Source of the DNA: Streptomyces acidiscabies
GTDB lineage: Bacteria > Actinomycetota > Actinomycetes > Streptomycetales > Streptomycetaceae
NCBI RefSeq assembly: GCF_020010905.1
Contig: NZ_JAGJBY010000001.1
Coordinates: 5,228,001-5,292,000, forward strand
Direction of reading: 5' to 3'
Length of the DNA: 64,000 nucleotides
In this document: positions 1-7,988 of the stretch, one piece after another
Layout: every line of letters begins with the position of its first letter
Position numbering within the stretch: the first letter of the stretch is position 1
Notes under the pieces: model-generated
The model's database searches: none
Told to the model about the DNA's origin: nothing
What the model saw: the letters and a program-made list of their open reading frames with translations, nothing else
Made by a program: the position numbers and the translations under genes

Positions 1-221
1 GCCGCGAGCAACCTGCCCTGGGGGACGGCGAGTTGACGTGGCTGGACGACACGGTGCCGGCCGGTGTTCTGGCGTTCCGCCGTGAACCGGGGTTCGTGTG
101 CGTGGTGAACCTGTCGGGGGAGCCGCACGAGTTGCCGGAACACGCCGAGATCTTGCTGACGAGCGGGCCGATCGAGGGGGACGCGCTGGCGCCGGACCAG
201 GCGGTGTGGCTCGCGGTGTAG
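1..221 (+). CDS. C-terminal end of a probable GH13 alpha-glucosidase/amylase
   Basis: The reading frame is open from the window edge (phase starting at base 3) to a TAG at 219-221. It encodes about 72 residues ending in a beta-rich module with the pattern 'VLAFRREPGFVCVVNLSGEPHE', typical of the small C-terminal beta domain of GH13 alpha-glucosidases. The catalytic barrel lies outside the window, so substrate cannot be read. Position next to a LacI regulator and sugar transport genes fits carbohydrate use. The 5' part is missing only because the window starts here. Confidence 0.6.
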   Translation, partial: REQPALGDGELTWLDDTVPAGVLAFRREPGFVCVVNLSGEPHELPEHAEILLTSGPIEGDALAPDQAVWLAV

Positions 222-867
222 ATGAACGGGGCTTCCGGAACTCGGCGAACTGGGCGGCTCTTGGACCCTGGGGGCCGGGCTATCTGGGATCCCGCCGGGT
301 CGGGTGGCCTTGCATCCTGCGAACAGGGTCCCTTCTGGACGCTGGGGCTGGGTTTCCTGACACCGGGTGAACCGGGCCGGGTCACCCGGGATCTTGCTGG
401 GGTGGGTGGCCTTGCGTCCCGTGAACTGGACCCTTTCCGGACGCTGGGGGTTGGGCTTCCCGGCCCCCGGTGAACAGAGTCCCCTGACCCTCTTGAACCG
501 GGGCCTCCCCCGCCCCTCGCGAACCGGGCCTTCCGGCACTCCGCTGGGCTGGGCTTCTCGGCACCCCGCCGGGCCGGGGCGCCTCGCACTCCGCGAGCCA
601 GGCCCCTCCCGCACCCCGCTGAGCCCGGTGGCCTCCTGCGGATCCTGCGGGCCGGGCCATCAGGGACCCCGCCGAGTCGGGTGGTCTTGCATCCCGCGAA
701 CCGGGCCCTTCCCGCACTCTGTGAACGCCGGGCCGTGTGGCTTCCCCCGGGCCCCGCGAGCTGTGCTTCCCAGCCCCCAGTGATCCCCGTACCCCGTCGG
801 CCGGCCCGCCCTCGGCGGCCCCCGTCAAGGCCGTCCGCAGGTAGGCTGGCCCGGTCGGACGAGGTCG
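222..867. repeat. Gene-free GC-rich tract built of degenerate direct repeats
   Basis: About 650 bases with no convincing gene. The tract is made of imperfect direct repeats. The clearest pair is 272-333 and 649-711: both run from 'GGGCCGGGC' through 'CCGCCG.GTCGGGTGG' to 'TTGCATCC.GCGAAC'. Shorter partial copies ('CTTGCGTCCCGTGAACTGG', 'CCGCGAACCGGGCC') occur between them, for example around 401-474. Open frames across the tract have no domain character and differ in composition from the flanking genes. A decayed repeat or expansion of an intergenic module is the simplest reading. Confidence 0.55.
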
Positions 868-1935
868 GTGGGGACGGGCATGGACGGGGTCGGGAAGGTG
901 CAGGTCGGGCGGGCGACCTCGCGGGACGTTGCGCGGCTTGCCGGGGTGTCCCATACCGCGGTGTCGTTCGTGTTCAATGGGCGCGCCGAGGGCAATCTCT
1001 CCGCCGAGACTCAGGAGAAGATCCGCGAGGCGGCGGCCCGGCTCGGGTATCGGCCGAACGCCGTTGCCCGAGGTCTGCGGCGTAGCCGTACCGCTGTGAT
1101 CGGCCTGGTCACGGACGCGATCGCCACCTCCCCCTTCGCCGGCCGGCTGCTGCGCGGCGCCATGGACACGGCCTGGTCCGCCGACCACCTCGTCCTCACC
1201 GTCGACTCGGGCCAGGACGCGGCCACCGAGGACGCGGCCGTCGCCGAACTCCTCGACCGCAGGGTCGACGGGATCATCTACGCCGCCCTGTCCCTGCGCC
1301 GCGCCCGCGTCCCGCAGGGACTGCACAGCACGTACGCCGTGTTCGCCAACTGCCTGCCCGAGGACGGCTCGTTGCCGGCCGTCATCCCCGCCGAACGGGC
1401 TGGAGGCCGCAGCGCCGCCCGCGTCCTGACCGACGCGGGCCACCGCCGTATCGCGCTCGTCGGCGGCCTCGACGACATCGCCACCGCCGAACGGCTCCGA
1501 GGGTTCCGGGACGCGCTGCGGACGGTCGGACTGACCGCGCGGAAGGAGTGGATCACCCGGACGGGAGGCGAGATCAGCGCCGGATACGAAGGCGCGCTCC
1601 GACTCCTCGACGGCGTCCCCGCCGACCTGCGCCCCACCGGCATCGTCTGCTACAACGACCGCGTCGCGGCAGGCGTCCTGCACGCCGCCGCACGCCTCGG
1701 CCTCGACGTCCCCGCCGACCTGTCCGTCGTCGGCTACGACGACCAGGAGCACATGTCCGCGTTCCTCACCCCACCGCTCACGACGGTCGCGTTGCCGCAC
1801 AGGGCGATGGGGGAGACGGCGGTGCGCCTCCTCCTAGACGCGCTCGCCACCGGAACCGCGCCCCCCGTCACCACCCACCGCTTGGAGTGCCCGGTCGTCA
1901 CACGGGGTTCGGTGGGCCCAGCTCCCAGCAACTGA
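868..1935 (+). CDS. LacI-family transcriptional regulator
   Basis: 355 residues from GTG at 868; an ATG at 880 is an alternative start. An N-terminal helix-turn-helix reads 'TSRDVARLAGVSHTAVSFVF' near residues 12-31, followed by the hinge helix 'YRPNAVARGLRR' and a periplasmic-binding-like sugar domain starting 'RTAVIGLVTD'. This is the full LacI/GalR layout and length. It converges with the GH32 gene, overlapping it tail to tail by 38 bases. It is the obvious candidate repressor of the neighbouring fructan uptake genes; related palindromes at 7824-7837 and 7927-7940 are candidate operators. The effector sugar is inferred from context only. Confidence 0.92.
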   Translation: MGTGMDGVGKVQVGRATSRDVARLAGVSHTAVSFVFNGRAEGNLSAETQEKIREAAARLGYRPNAVARGLRRSRTAVIGLVTDAIATSPFAGRLLRGAMDTAWSADHLVLTVDSGQDAATEDAAVAELLDRRVDGIIYAALSLRRARVPQGLHSTYAVFANCLPEDGSLPAVIPAERAGGRSAARVLTDAGHRRIALVGGLDDIATAERLRGFRDALRTVGLTARKEWITRTGGEISAGYEGALRLLDGVPADLRPTGIVCYNDRVAAGVLHAAARLGLDVPADLSVVGYDDQEHMSAFLTPPLTTVALPHRAMGETAVRLLLDALATGTAPPVTTHRLECPVVTRGSVGPAPSN

Positions 1936-3247
1936 CCTCGACGTCGGTTCCGGACACGGCCAACTCCGCGACGTCGTCGGCCCGTTGATACACACGCTCG
2001 GTCGCCGAGGCCCGGTCACCGACGAAGAGTTCGAGCAGGGAACCGTCCACGAGAACACGTACGGTGAGAGACTCACCAGGCAAGGCCGACAGGATCAGCG
2101 GCACTTCGTCACCGGGACGCGGCCACCCCGTCCGATCCAACGTCACCGTCCCGCCCAACGGATCGATCCGCACAGTGAGTTCAGCCCCGGACGCCCCCCG
2201 CAACAACCTCACCGTCGCCGCCGAACGAGCAGTCACCAGCAGATCGTAAGCAAGCGGCAACGCCCCAGCGCTGAACGGCCCAGCAGCTCGCAGGAGTTCG
2301 ACCTCCGGCGCCGGCACGACACGCAACGCACCGTCCTCATGCAGATCCACCACCCGAGGCGCCGTCAACACCCCGGACCACCCCGCCCGCTCCACCTCCT
2401 CCAGCGGACGCGCCTCCCAGGACCAGCCCCACAGAAGAGTGCGGCCGGCGTCCTGGAGAACGGCGGGGGCGTAGAAGTCCCGGCCCTGGTCCAGCGGACC
2501 ACCCCCACGCGCAGCGAACCTCAACTCCCCGCCACTCTCCACCAGTTGCCCGGCGAGGTACGCCGTACTCATCGGATCCCCGTCCCACAGAGCCACCGCC
2601 AACGTCCACCCCCCACCGCTCTCCCACAACTGCGGACACTCCCACCCGACAGCCCGCGCCCCGAAGACCCGCGCCGCCACCGGATCCCGCCCGTCCAACA
2701 ACACCCCGGCGAACCGCCACGCGTACAGATCCTCACAGTCGTACACGAGAACCGACGGCGTACCGTCGGAGTGCCCAGCCCCCACCAACGCCCAACGCCG
2801 ACCGCCGAATCGGAAGACGAAGGGGTCGCGGAACATCGTCACGTCCAGGCCGGGCGGCGGTTCCGCGACGACCGGCACAGGGAGTTGCTTCCAGACGAGC
2901 AGCTCATCGTCCTCGGCGACGGCAAGGCAGATCACGCTCAACCCCCTGTGGTCATGGCGGATGCCGGAGTACACGGCCGTCGGAACCCCGTCGTCGTCCA
3001 CGACACACCCCGACCAGCACCCCGCCTCATCGGGCCCGCCGGGAACAGGCCGCAGCGCGATCCCGTGGTCGTCCCAGTGCGCGAGGTCGGGGCTGGAGGC
3101 GTGCCCCCAGTGGACGTTCGTGTGGACGGGAGCCTCGGGGTTGTGCTGGTAGAAGAGGTGGTAGAGGCCTCCCCAACGCACAGGCCCGTTCGGGTCGTTC
3201 ATCCAGTTGGCCGGCGGACGGACCCGGAAGCGCGGACGGTGACTCAA
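1898..3247 (-). CDS. GH32 fructosidase, intracellular (sucrose/levanase type)
   Basis: 449 residues from a TTG at 3247 that overlaps the upstream permease stop (TTGA), implying translational coupling; no other start lies before the catalytic motif. It lacks a signal peptide, so it should act in the cytoplasm. The GH32 signatures are all present: WMNDPNG with the nucleophile Asp at about residue 18, FRDP near 139 (transition-state stabiliser) and WECPQLW near 203 with the acid/base Glu. A C-terminal beta-sandwich ends with 'LLELFVGD'. It should hydrolyse imported fructo-oligosaccharides. It is the last gene of the transport operon, downstream of malG-like. Confidence 0.9.
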   Translation of the reverse strand: MSHRPRFRVRPPANWMNDPNGPVRWGGLYHLFYQHNPEAPVHTNVHWGHASSPDLAHWDDHGIALRPVPGGPDEAGCWSGCVVDDDGVPTAVYSGIRHDHRGLSVICLAVAEDDELLVWKQLPVPVVAEPPPGLDVTMFRDPFVFRFGGRRWALVGAGHSDGTPSVLVYDCEDLYAWRFAGVLLDGRDPVAARVFGARAVGWECPQLWESGGGWTLAVALWDGDPMSTAYLAGQLVESGGELRFAARGGGPLDQGRDFYAPAVLQDAGRTLLWGWSWEARPLEEVERAGWSGVLTAPRVVDLHEDGALRVVPAPEVELLRAAGPFSAGALPLAYDLLVTARSAATVRLLRGASGAELTVRIDPLGGTVTLDRTGWPRPGDEVPLILSALPGESLTVRVLVDGSLLELFVGDRASATERVYQRADDVAELAVSGTDVEVSCWELGPPNPV

Positions 3248-4095
3248 CGGTTGACTCCTGCGGACGTGATGCCCTCGCGCAGAGGGCGCTGGCCGACGAC
3301 GAACACGGCGACGGCGGGAAGCATGGACAGGACGACCCCGGCGAGGACGACGGAGATCGAGCCGGTGCCGAGGTTGCCCTGGAGGGAGACCAGGCCGAGC
3401 GGCAGCGTGAGGTTCTCGGAGGAGGTCTCCAGGATCAGCGGCCGGAAGAACTCGTTCCAGTGGTAGTTGAAGGCGAGGACGCCGACGACGGCGAGCCCGG
3501 GAGCCGCGAGCGGCGCGTACACGGACCGGAAGACCCGCCACGGACCCGCGCCGTCGATCATCGCGGCCTCGCCGAGGTCCTTCGGCATGCCGAGGAAGTA
3601 CTGGCGCATCAGGAACGTGCCGAACGCTGTCGGGAACGCCGGGAGGATCAGCCCGAGCAGGGTGTCGGTGAGCCCCAGCTCCTTCAGCTCCAGGAAGACG
3701 GGGACGATCGTGACCTGCAACGGCACCATCATCGTCGCGAGGACCAGCGCGAACAGCGGCTTCTTGAACCGGAATTCGAGGCGCGCGAACGCGTACCCGG
3801 CGAGCCCCGCCGTGACCATCTGACCGACCGCGACCAGCCCGGTCACCAGCGTCGAGTTCAGCGCGTACAGCCACACGTCGATCTGGTCGAACACCCCGCG
3901 ATAGGCGTCGAGCGTCGGATCGGTCGGGACGATCTTCGGCGGCAGGTCGAAGGACTGCGCCGGGGTCCGCAGCGACGTCGACACGGTCCAGATCACCGGA
4001 CCGAGCGTCAGCAGCGCACACACCGCGAGACCGGCGACGCGGGCCCAGGGCCGCATCCGCGCCACGGAAAGGGAGGACGTACTCAATGGACTCAC
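3244..4095 (-). CDS. ABC sugar transporter permease (MalG/CUT1 type)
   Basis: 283 residues from GTG at 4095, six bases after the stop of the preceding permease gene. Six hydrophobic segments are visible and the cytoplasmic EAA loop reads 'DLGEAAMIDGAGPWRVFRSV', the hallmark of CUT1 permeases where the ATPase docks. The N-terminus has the usual first helix 'VAGLAVCALLTLGPVIW'. It pairs with the upstream MalF-like permease and the Tat-exported binding protein. No ATPase gene is present here, as is usual in Streptomyces, where a shared MsiK-like ATPase serves many CUT1 systems. The next gene (GH32) overlaps its stop codon. Confidence 0.92.
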   Translation of the reverse strand: MSPLSTSSLSVARMRPWARVAGLAVCALLTLGPVIWTVSTSLRTPAQSFDLPPKIVPTDPTLDAYRGVFDQIDVWLYALNSTLVTGLVAVGQMVTAGLAGYAFARLEFRFKKPLFALVLATMMVPLQVTIVPVFLELKELGLTDTLLGLILPAFPTAFGTFLMRQYFLGMPKDLGEAAMIDGAGPWRVFRSVYAPLAAPGLAVVGVLAFNYHWNEFFRPLILETSSENLTLPLGLVSLQGNLGTGSISVVLAGVVLSMLPAVAVFVVGQRPLREGITSAGVNR

Positions 4096-4100
4096 CCGGC

Positions 4101-5144
4101 TCACTGGTAGTGGACGTAACGCCGGCTGAGCCGGAACTGGAGGGCGGTGACCGCCATGATCAGCACGAAGAGCAGGACCCCCACGGCGGACGCCTCGCCG
4201 AAGCGGAGCTGCTCGAACGCCGTCTCGTAGATGACCATCACGACCGTGCGCGTCGAGTCGCCGGGACCGCCGGCCGTGAGGACGTACGGCTGCTCGAAGA
4301 CCTGGAGCGCGTTGATGATCCCGACCACGGACGCCACCAGGAGCGTCGGCGACAGCAGGGGCAGGGTGATGGCGAGGTGTTTGCGGATGCCGCCCGCGCC
4401 GTCGAGGGCCGCCGCCTCGTGGACCTCCTTCGGGATGGTGTTGAGGCCGCCGACGAACAGCAGGAACGAGAACCCGAACTGCTGCCACACGTACGCCAGG
4501 ACGACGGCCGCCATCGCCCCGTGCTCCGAGGTCAGCCAGGGGACCGAGGGGATGCCGACCGTGCCCAGCAGCCAGTTCACCGGGCCGAAGTCCTGGTTGA
4601 ACAGGTACTTCATCACCACCGAGATGGACGCGGCGGACAGCACCAGCGGGAAGAAGAACGCCGACCGGAACACCGACCGCAGCCACCCCGGCATCCGCCC
4701 GTTCACCGCGATCGCCAGCACCAGCGCGATCAGCAGTTGCAGCGCGACCGCGAGGACCATGAACACGAGCGTGTTCCGGAAGGACACCAGAACCGTCGAA
4801 TCGGTGAGGATCTCCCGGTAGTTGGCGCCTCCCGCCCACTTGGGATCGTCGATCACGTCCCACTGGAAGAAGCTGAGCACGACCGACCCGACGATCGGTA
4901 CGACCGTGAAGACCACGATCCCGACGACGGTCGGCGCGAGGAAGAGTACGGCGAGCAGCCGGTTGCCTCGGTTGCGGGCGGGCGCCTCGTCAGGGAGTTT
5001 CGATGTCCGTTTCGATGGCGGCGCGCTCGCTCTCCAGGCGGTAGACGATTTCCGAGTTGAGAGATCTGCGGGAGGACTTGGCCTGGGCGGCGAGCCACTG
5101 GTGGAGGGCTGCGGGGAGTCTGAGAGTGATCTTTGTTTCTTCAT
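4101..5144 (-). CDS. ABC sugar transporter permease (MalF type), 5' end altered by a transposon
   Basis: The family-like part begins at about 'ARNRGNRLLAVLFLAPTVVG' (near 4980) and runs through six membrane helices to 'FRLSRRYVHYQ'. The EAA loop 'EVHEAAALDGAGGIRKHLAI' is intact. Upstream of about 4985 the frame (Met at 5144) is simply the out-of-frame reading of a small ribbon-helix-helix gene brought by the IS605 element. No ATG, GTG or TTG lies between that and the conserved part. Either the protein is now made as a chimera with about 50 foreign N-terminal residues from ATG 5144, or it starts poorly at a CTG, or it is dead. Confidence 0.8.
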   Translation of the reverse strand: MKKQRSLSDSPQPSTSGSPPRPSPPADLSTRKSSTAWRASAPPSKRTSKLPDEAPARNRGNRLLAVLFLAPTVVGIVVFTVVPIVGSVVLSFFQWDVIDDPKWAGGANYREILTDSTVLVSFRNTLVFMVLAVALQLLIALVLAIAVNGRMPGWLRSVFRSAFFFPLVLSAASISVVMKYLFNQDFGPVNWLLGTVGIPSVPWLTSEHGAMAAVVLAYVWQQFGFSFLLFVGGLNTIPKEVHEAAALDGAGGIRKHLAITLPLLSPTLLVASVVGIINALQVFEQPYVLTAGGPGDSTRTVVMVIYETAFEQLRFGEASAVGVLLFVLIMAVTALQFRLSRRYVHYQ

Positions 5145-5148
5145 TCAT
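4990..5148 (-). CDS. Arc/ribbon-helix-helix DNA-binding protein, divergent from tnpB
   Basis: 52 residues from ATG at 5148 to TGA at 4990-4992, too short for usual ORF cut-offs. The start 'MNEETKITLRLPAALHQWL' gives the beta strand (ITLRLP) and first helix of an Arc/MetJ-type fold, followed by 'SSRRSLNSEIVYRLE', the second helix. Its ATG is 28 bases from the tnpB ATG on the other strand, so both share one promoter region. I infer it belongs to the transposon and may repress it. Its start (ATGAATG) overlaps the only upstream start available to the malF-like frame. Confidence 0.75.
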   Translation of the reverse strand: MNEETKITLRLPAALHQWLAAQAKSSRRSLNSEIVYRLESERAAIETDIETP

Positions 5149-5176
5149 GCCCCTAGACTAGTGGTAGATTGGTGGC

Positions 5177-6400
5177 ATGGTGACGCTGAAGGAAGCTGGG
5201 GGGACCGGGCACGCCCGGTACACCTACCGGCTTCGGGTGTCGTCGACCGCCCGCACCGCCCTGCTCGGTGAGTGGGCGCGGTGCCGGTGGGTCTGGAACG
5301 AATGCTGCGCACGGTCGAAGAAGGCGTATGCGGACGGCGAGAGGTGCGGTCCGGCCCGCCTCGACAGGATGCTGACCGAGGCCCGTGCCGCGAACGCGTG
5401 GCTGCGCGAGGGTAGTTCGGTCCCGCAGCAGCAGACCATTCGCGCCTTCGCCACGTCCCGCGCGAAGGCGCTGAAGGACATCAAGGCCCGGCTTCCAAAA
5501 CGCCGGTGTGCGGGAATGCCGAGGTACAGGAAGAAGCACGGCGCCGACCCGTCGCTGAACTACACGCGGCGCGGATTCTGCCTCAGGGACGGACGCCTGC
5601 ATCTGGCCGGCGGCATTGCCGTGTCCGTAGTGTGGTCGCGGGAACTGCCCCAGTCTCCGTCTTCGGTACGGATCTACCGTGACAGCCTCGGCCACTGGTA
5701 CGCCTCGTTCGTCGTACCGGCGACCACCGAGACTCTGCCGTCCACCGGACGGGACATCGGTATCGACTGGGGCGTCAGAGAAATCGCGACCACCACCAGC
5801 GATGCCCACGATCTTCCGCACGCCCAGCACGGCAGGACGGCCGCGCAGAAGCTTGCCCACTACCAACGCAAAACAGCCCGCCGGAAGCCGAAGAAGGGAC
5901 AGTTGGGCTCGAAGGGTTACCGAGAGGCGAAGCGGCAGACCGCCAAGGTCTACAAGAAAGTGGCGCGGCAGCGTGAGGACACCAGTCGCAAGTGGGCCAA
6001 GGCCGTCGTCCGCGACCATGACAGGCTCGCAGTCGAGGACTTCCGCCCCAAGTTCCTTGCCAAGACCACGATGGCCCGCAAAGCCGCCGACGCCGCGATC
6101 GGCACCACCAAGCGGGCACTGATCCACATGGCCCGCAAACACGGTCGTGAACTCCACCTCGTCAACCCCGCGCATACCACCATGGACTGCGCCCAGTGCG
6201 GAGCGAGAACCAAGCACGCACTCCCCCTCTCGGAACGTACCTACACCTGCACCGCGTGCGGAGCCGTGTCTCCCAGGGACAAGAACTCCGCCCACGTGAT
6301 GCTCGTCCGGGCTGGTCTCAACCCGGCTGGTGCTGATCGTGTAAGAGCTGCTGGACCGCCGGTCCACAGCCAACGTGAGCCAGGAATCCCCTTCCTTTAA
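5177..6400 (+). CDS. tnpB: TnpB RNA-guided endonuclease (OrfB of IS605 family)
   Basis: 407 residues from ATG at 5177. The RuvC nuclease residues all appear intact: Asp in 'DIGIDWGVRE' (about 197), Glu in 'LAVEDFRP' (about 287) and Asp in 'SPRDKNSAHVML' (about 367). The Cys4 zinc finger (CAQC near 338 and CTAC near 358) lies between the last two. Family members are guided by an RNA from the element's right end and cut DNA next to a short target-adjacent motif, which favours element retention. The stop codon TAA at 6398-6400 lies inside the right-end hairpin and overlaps the stop of the opposing binding-protein gene. Confidence 0.93.
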   Translation: MVTLKEAGGTGHARYTYRLRVSSTARTALLGEWARCRWVWNECCARSKKAYADGERCGPARLDRMLTEARAANAWLREGSSVPQQQTIRAFATSRAKALKDIKARLPKRRCAGMPRYRKKHGADPSLNYTRRGFCLRDGRLHLAGGIAVSVVWSRELPQSPSSVRIYRDSLGHWYASFVVPATTETLPSTGRDIGIDWGVREIATTTSDAHDLPHAQHGRTAAQKLAHYQRKTARRKPKKGQLGSKGYREAKRQTAKVYKKVARQREDTSRKWAKAVVRDHDRLAVEDFRPKFLAKTTMARKAADAAIGTTKRALIHMARKHGRELHLVNPAHTTMDCAQCGARTKHALPLSERTYTCTACGAVSPRDKNSAHVMLVRAGLNPAGADRVRAAGPPVHSQREPGIPFL

Positions 6401-6416
6401 GAAGGGGAGGATTCAA
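6385..6416 (+). repeat. IS605 right-end hairpin and probable 3' end of the TnpB guide RNA scaffold
   Basis: An imperfect palindrome built on GAATCC...CCTTC and GAAGG...GGATTC with a short TTTAA loop, ending in TTCAA at 6416. In characterised TnpB elements the guide RNA scaffold covers the tnpB 3' end and this hairpin, and the guide is the flanking host DNA. By that rule the guide here would start at 6417 (GCTCCATGGCC...), within the 3' end of the binding-protein gene. The RNA itself is inferred. Confidence 0.6.
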
Positions 6417-7815
6417 GCTCCATGGCCTTCTCCAGGTCCCCCTGGAGCCGTCGCAGCGCCGGGCGTACCGCGCCGGGGCTCGCCAGCGCGGTTCCGGTGT
6501 GCTTGATCAGCAGTTGCTCGACCTCGTTGACCTGCGGCGGAGCCGGGATCGGGCCGGTCGAGGGGATCTTGTCGAGGGTGTCGTAGAAGGTCTGCCAGTG
6601 GGACGGCCCCGTCGAGCGGTAGCGGGCCGCGTTCACCATCGAACGCCGGGCCGGGGTCGTCTGGTTGGCCGCGAAGAGCCGGGTCATGACGTCCTCGCGG
6701 GCCGTGTACTTGATGAACTCCCACGCCTCGTCGCGCATCGTCGACGTCCGCAGCAGCGCGTACCCGGCCGCGCCGAACTGGTGGCGCTGCGTACGCCAGC
6801 GGGGGAAGTACCGGACGTCGTAGGCGTCCGGCTTCATCCCCGCCAGATGCAGACCCCCCGCCCAGAAGCCGCCCGCCGGGGTCACCCCGACCCGGCCCGT
6901 GGAGAACACGCCGACCAGGTTGCGGCCGTCACCCCCCTCGGGCCGCGTGCACAGGTCCTCCTGGATGAGCCCGGCGAGGTAGTCGTACACCTCCGCGACC
7001 CGCTCGGAGTCGGCCTGCGGAGTCGTCCACCGGTACCCGCCGCCCCGCCCGCGCCGCTCGGCCTCCGGATAGAAGGCGTCCCAGAGCCAGTCGCCGCCCG
7101 GGGCCTTGGACTCGGCGAGGAGGTTCGTGTCGTTCGCGAACAGCCACGGGACGACCCCTCCCCACAGCCGGTTCGTCCAGAAGTACGGGGTGAACCGGTC
7201 GCCGTTGGCGCGCTTCATCGACCGCAGCAGCGCCGTGAAGTCGTCGCGGTCCCAGTCGTCCGAGGGAAGGACCGCACCCGCGCGCTCCACCGCCTGGTTG
7301 TTGAAGTACATGTCGGCCGCGTTGAACTCGACCGGCAGCTGGTACAGGCTCCCCTCGTACATCATCGACTCGACCAGCGAGGGGTGGACGTCGGCGAAGT
7401 ACGGGCGCAGCTCGGCCGCGTCCCGCTTCACCCACGCGTCCAGCGGGACCCCGAGGCGCTGCGCGAAGAGCTGCACGCCCTCGGTGGCGACGTACACGAG
7501 ATCCGGCGCGGTGCCCGCCGCGATCTGCGTGAGGATCTTGGAGAAGAAGTCCGACCAGTCGTACGCCTGCACGGCGTTGATGCGGATCCTGATGTCGGGG
7601 TGGACGGCGCGGAACCCGTCGTGCAGGGCGCGCTGCGTCGCGGGGTCGAAGGCGGAACCCAGGGTGGCGATGACGAGCGAGCCGTCGTCGCGGCCGGGTA
7701 TGTCGGCGCCGGTGAGGCGGTCCCAGCTGGCCGCGACACCGGCGAGCGCGGCGGTACCGGCGCCGTACGCGCCGTAGCGCATCAGGTCCCGGCGGGAGAG
7801 GAACGGGTGGGTCAT
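6397..7815 (-). CDS. ABC sugar-binding protein, Tat-exported; 3' end lies in the transposon
   Basis: 472 residues from ATG at 7815. A twin-arginine signal 'SRRDLMRYGAYGAGTAALAG' opens the protein. The mature part has the family 1 extracellular solute-binding features 'LVIATLGSAFDPATQRALHDGF' and 'APDLVYVATEGVQLFAQ'. It should deliver the sugar to the MalF/MalG pair downstream. The last residues 'ESSPS' and the TAA are encoded by the IS605 right end, so the original C-terminus has been replaced, probably by only a few residues. The insertion also separates the gene from its permeases, so they may have lost this promoter. Confidence 0.9.
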   Translation of the reverse strand: MTHPFLSRRDLMRYGAYGAGTAALAGVAASWDRLTGADIPGRDDGSLVIATLGSAFDPATQRALHDGFRAVHPDIRIRINAVQAYDWSDFFSKILTQIAAGTAPDLVYVATEGVQLFAQRLGVPLDAWVKRDAAELRPYFADVHPSLVESMMYEGSLYQLPVEFNAADMYFNNQAVERAGAVLPSDDWDRDDFTALLRSMKRANGDRFTPYFWTNRLWGGVVPWLFANDTNLLAESKAPGGDWLWDAFYPEAERRGRGGGYRWTTPQADSERVAEVYDYLAGLIQEDLCTRPEGGDGRNLVGVFSTGRVGVTPAGGFWAGGLHLAGMKPDAYDVRYFPRWRTQRHQFGAAGYALLRTSTMRDEAWEFIKYTAREDVMTRLFAANQTTPARRSMVNAARYRSTGPSHWQTFYDTLDKIPSTGPIPAPPQVNEVEQLLIKHTGTALASPGAVRPALRRLQGDLEKAMELESSPS

Positions 7816-7823
7816 CGACGGAC

Positions 7824-7837
7824 CTAACTCGTGTTAG
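7824..7837. promoter_or_regulatory. Candidate LacI-type operator 1
   Basis: CTAACTCGTGTTAG is a 14-bp near-palindrome around a central CG, nine bases upstream of the binding-protein ATG. A related site lies at 7927-7940; on the opposite strand they match at 11 of 14 positions. Regulator identity is inferred from the LacI gene at 868. Confidence 0.55.
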
Positions 7838-7926
7838 CCCAACTTGACTCCCCGATGATGGGAACGCGCTGAGGCTCTGTCAAGGGATGTGTACGGGTGG
7901 GTGGTCGGGCGTCCGGAAGGGTTGAC

Positions 7927-7940
7927 CTTTAACGAGTTAG
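7927..7940. promoter_or_regulatory. Candidate LacI-type operator 2
   Basis: CTTTAACGAGTTAG shares ACGAGTTAG with the reverse complement of operator 1 and lies about 50 bases upstream of the secreted GH32 start. Two sites in one divergent intergenic region would let one repressor control both the transport operon and the secreted enzyme. Confidence 0.5.
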
Positions 7941-7988
7941 GGGTAGGGTTCCGGCCAACCTGACGACGGAGTCGGGGGAGGGAGCCGC

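Larger units (their letters stand above)
4990..6416 (+). mobile_element. IS200/IS605-type element (IS1341 group, tnpB only) with an RHH gene
   Basis: The element carries tnpB but no Y1 transposase tnpA, so it would need a TnpA in trans. The right end is clear: an imperfect hairpin at 6385-6414 followed by TTCAA at 6412-6416, typical of this family. The left end is less sure; it lies between the conserved start of malF (about 4985) and the tnpB promoter, and I place it at the RHH gene end because that gene has replaced the malF 5' end. It sits inside what was a binding-protein/permease operon. No target duplication is expected for this family. Confidence 0.7.

Noticed and set aside
382..1800. 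Long minus-strand open frame opposite the LacI gene
   Set aside because: Composition is Arg/Gly-rich without domain patterns; it mirrors a well-supported LacI gene on the other strand. High-GC DNA yields many such frames.
4086..5060. Plus-strand frame across the permease genes
   Set aside because: Rich in Asp/Arg/His with no hydrophobic segments or motifs; antisense to two clear ABC permeases.
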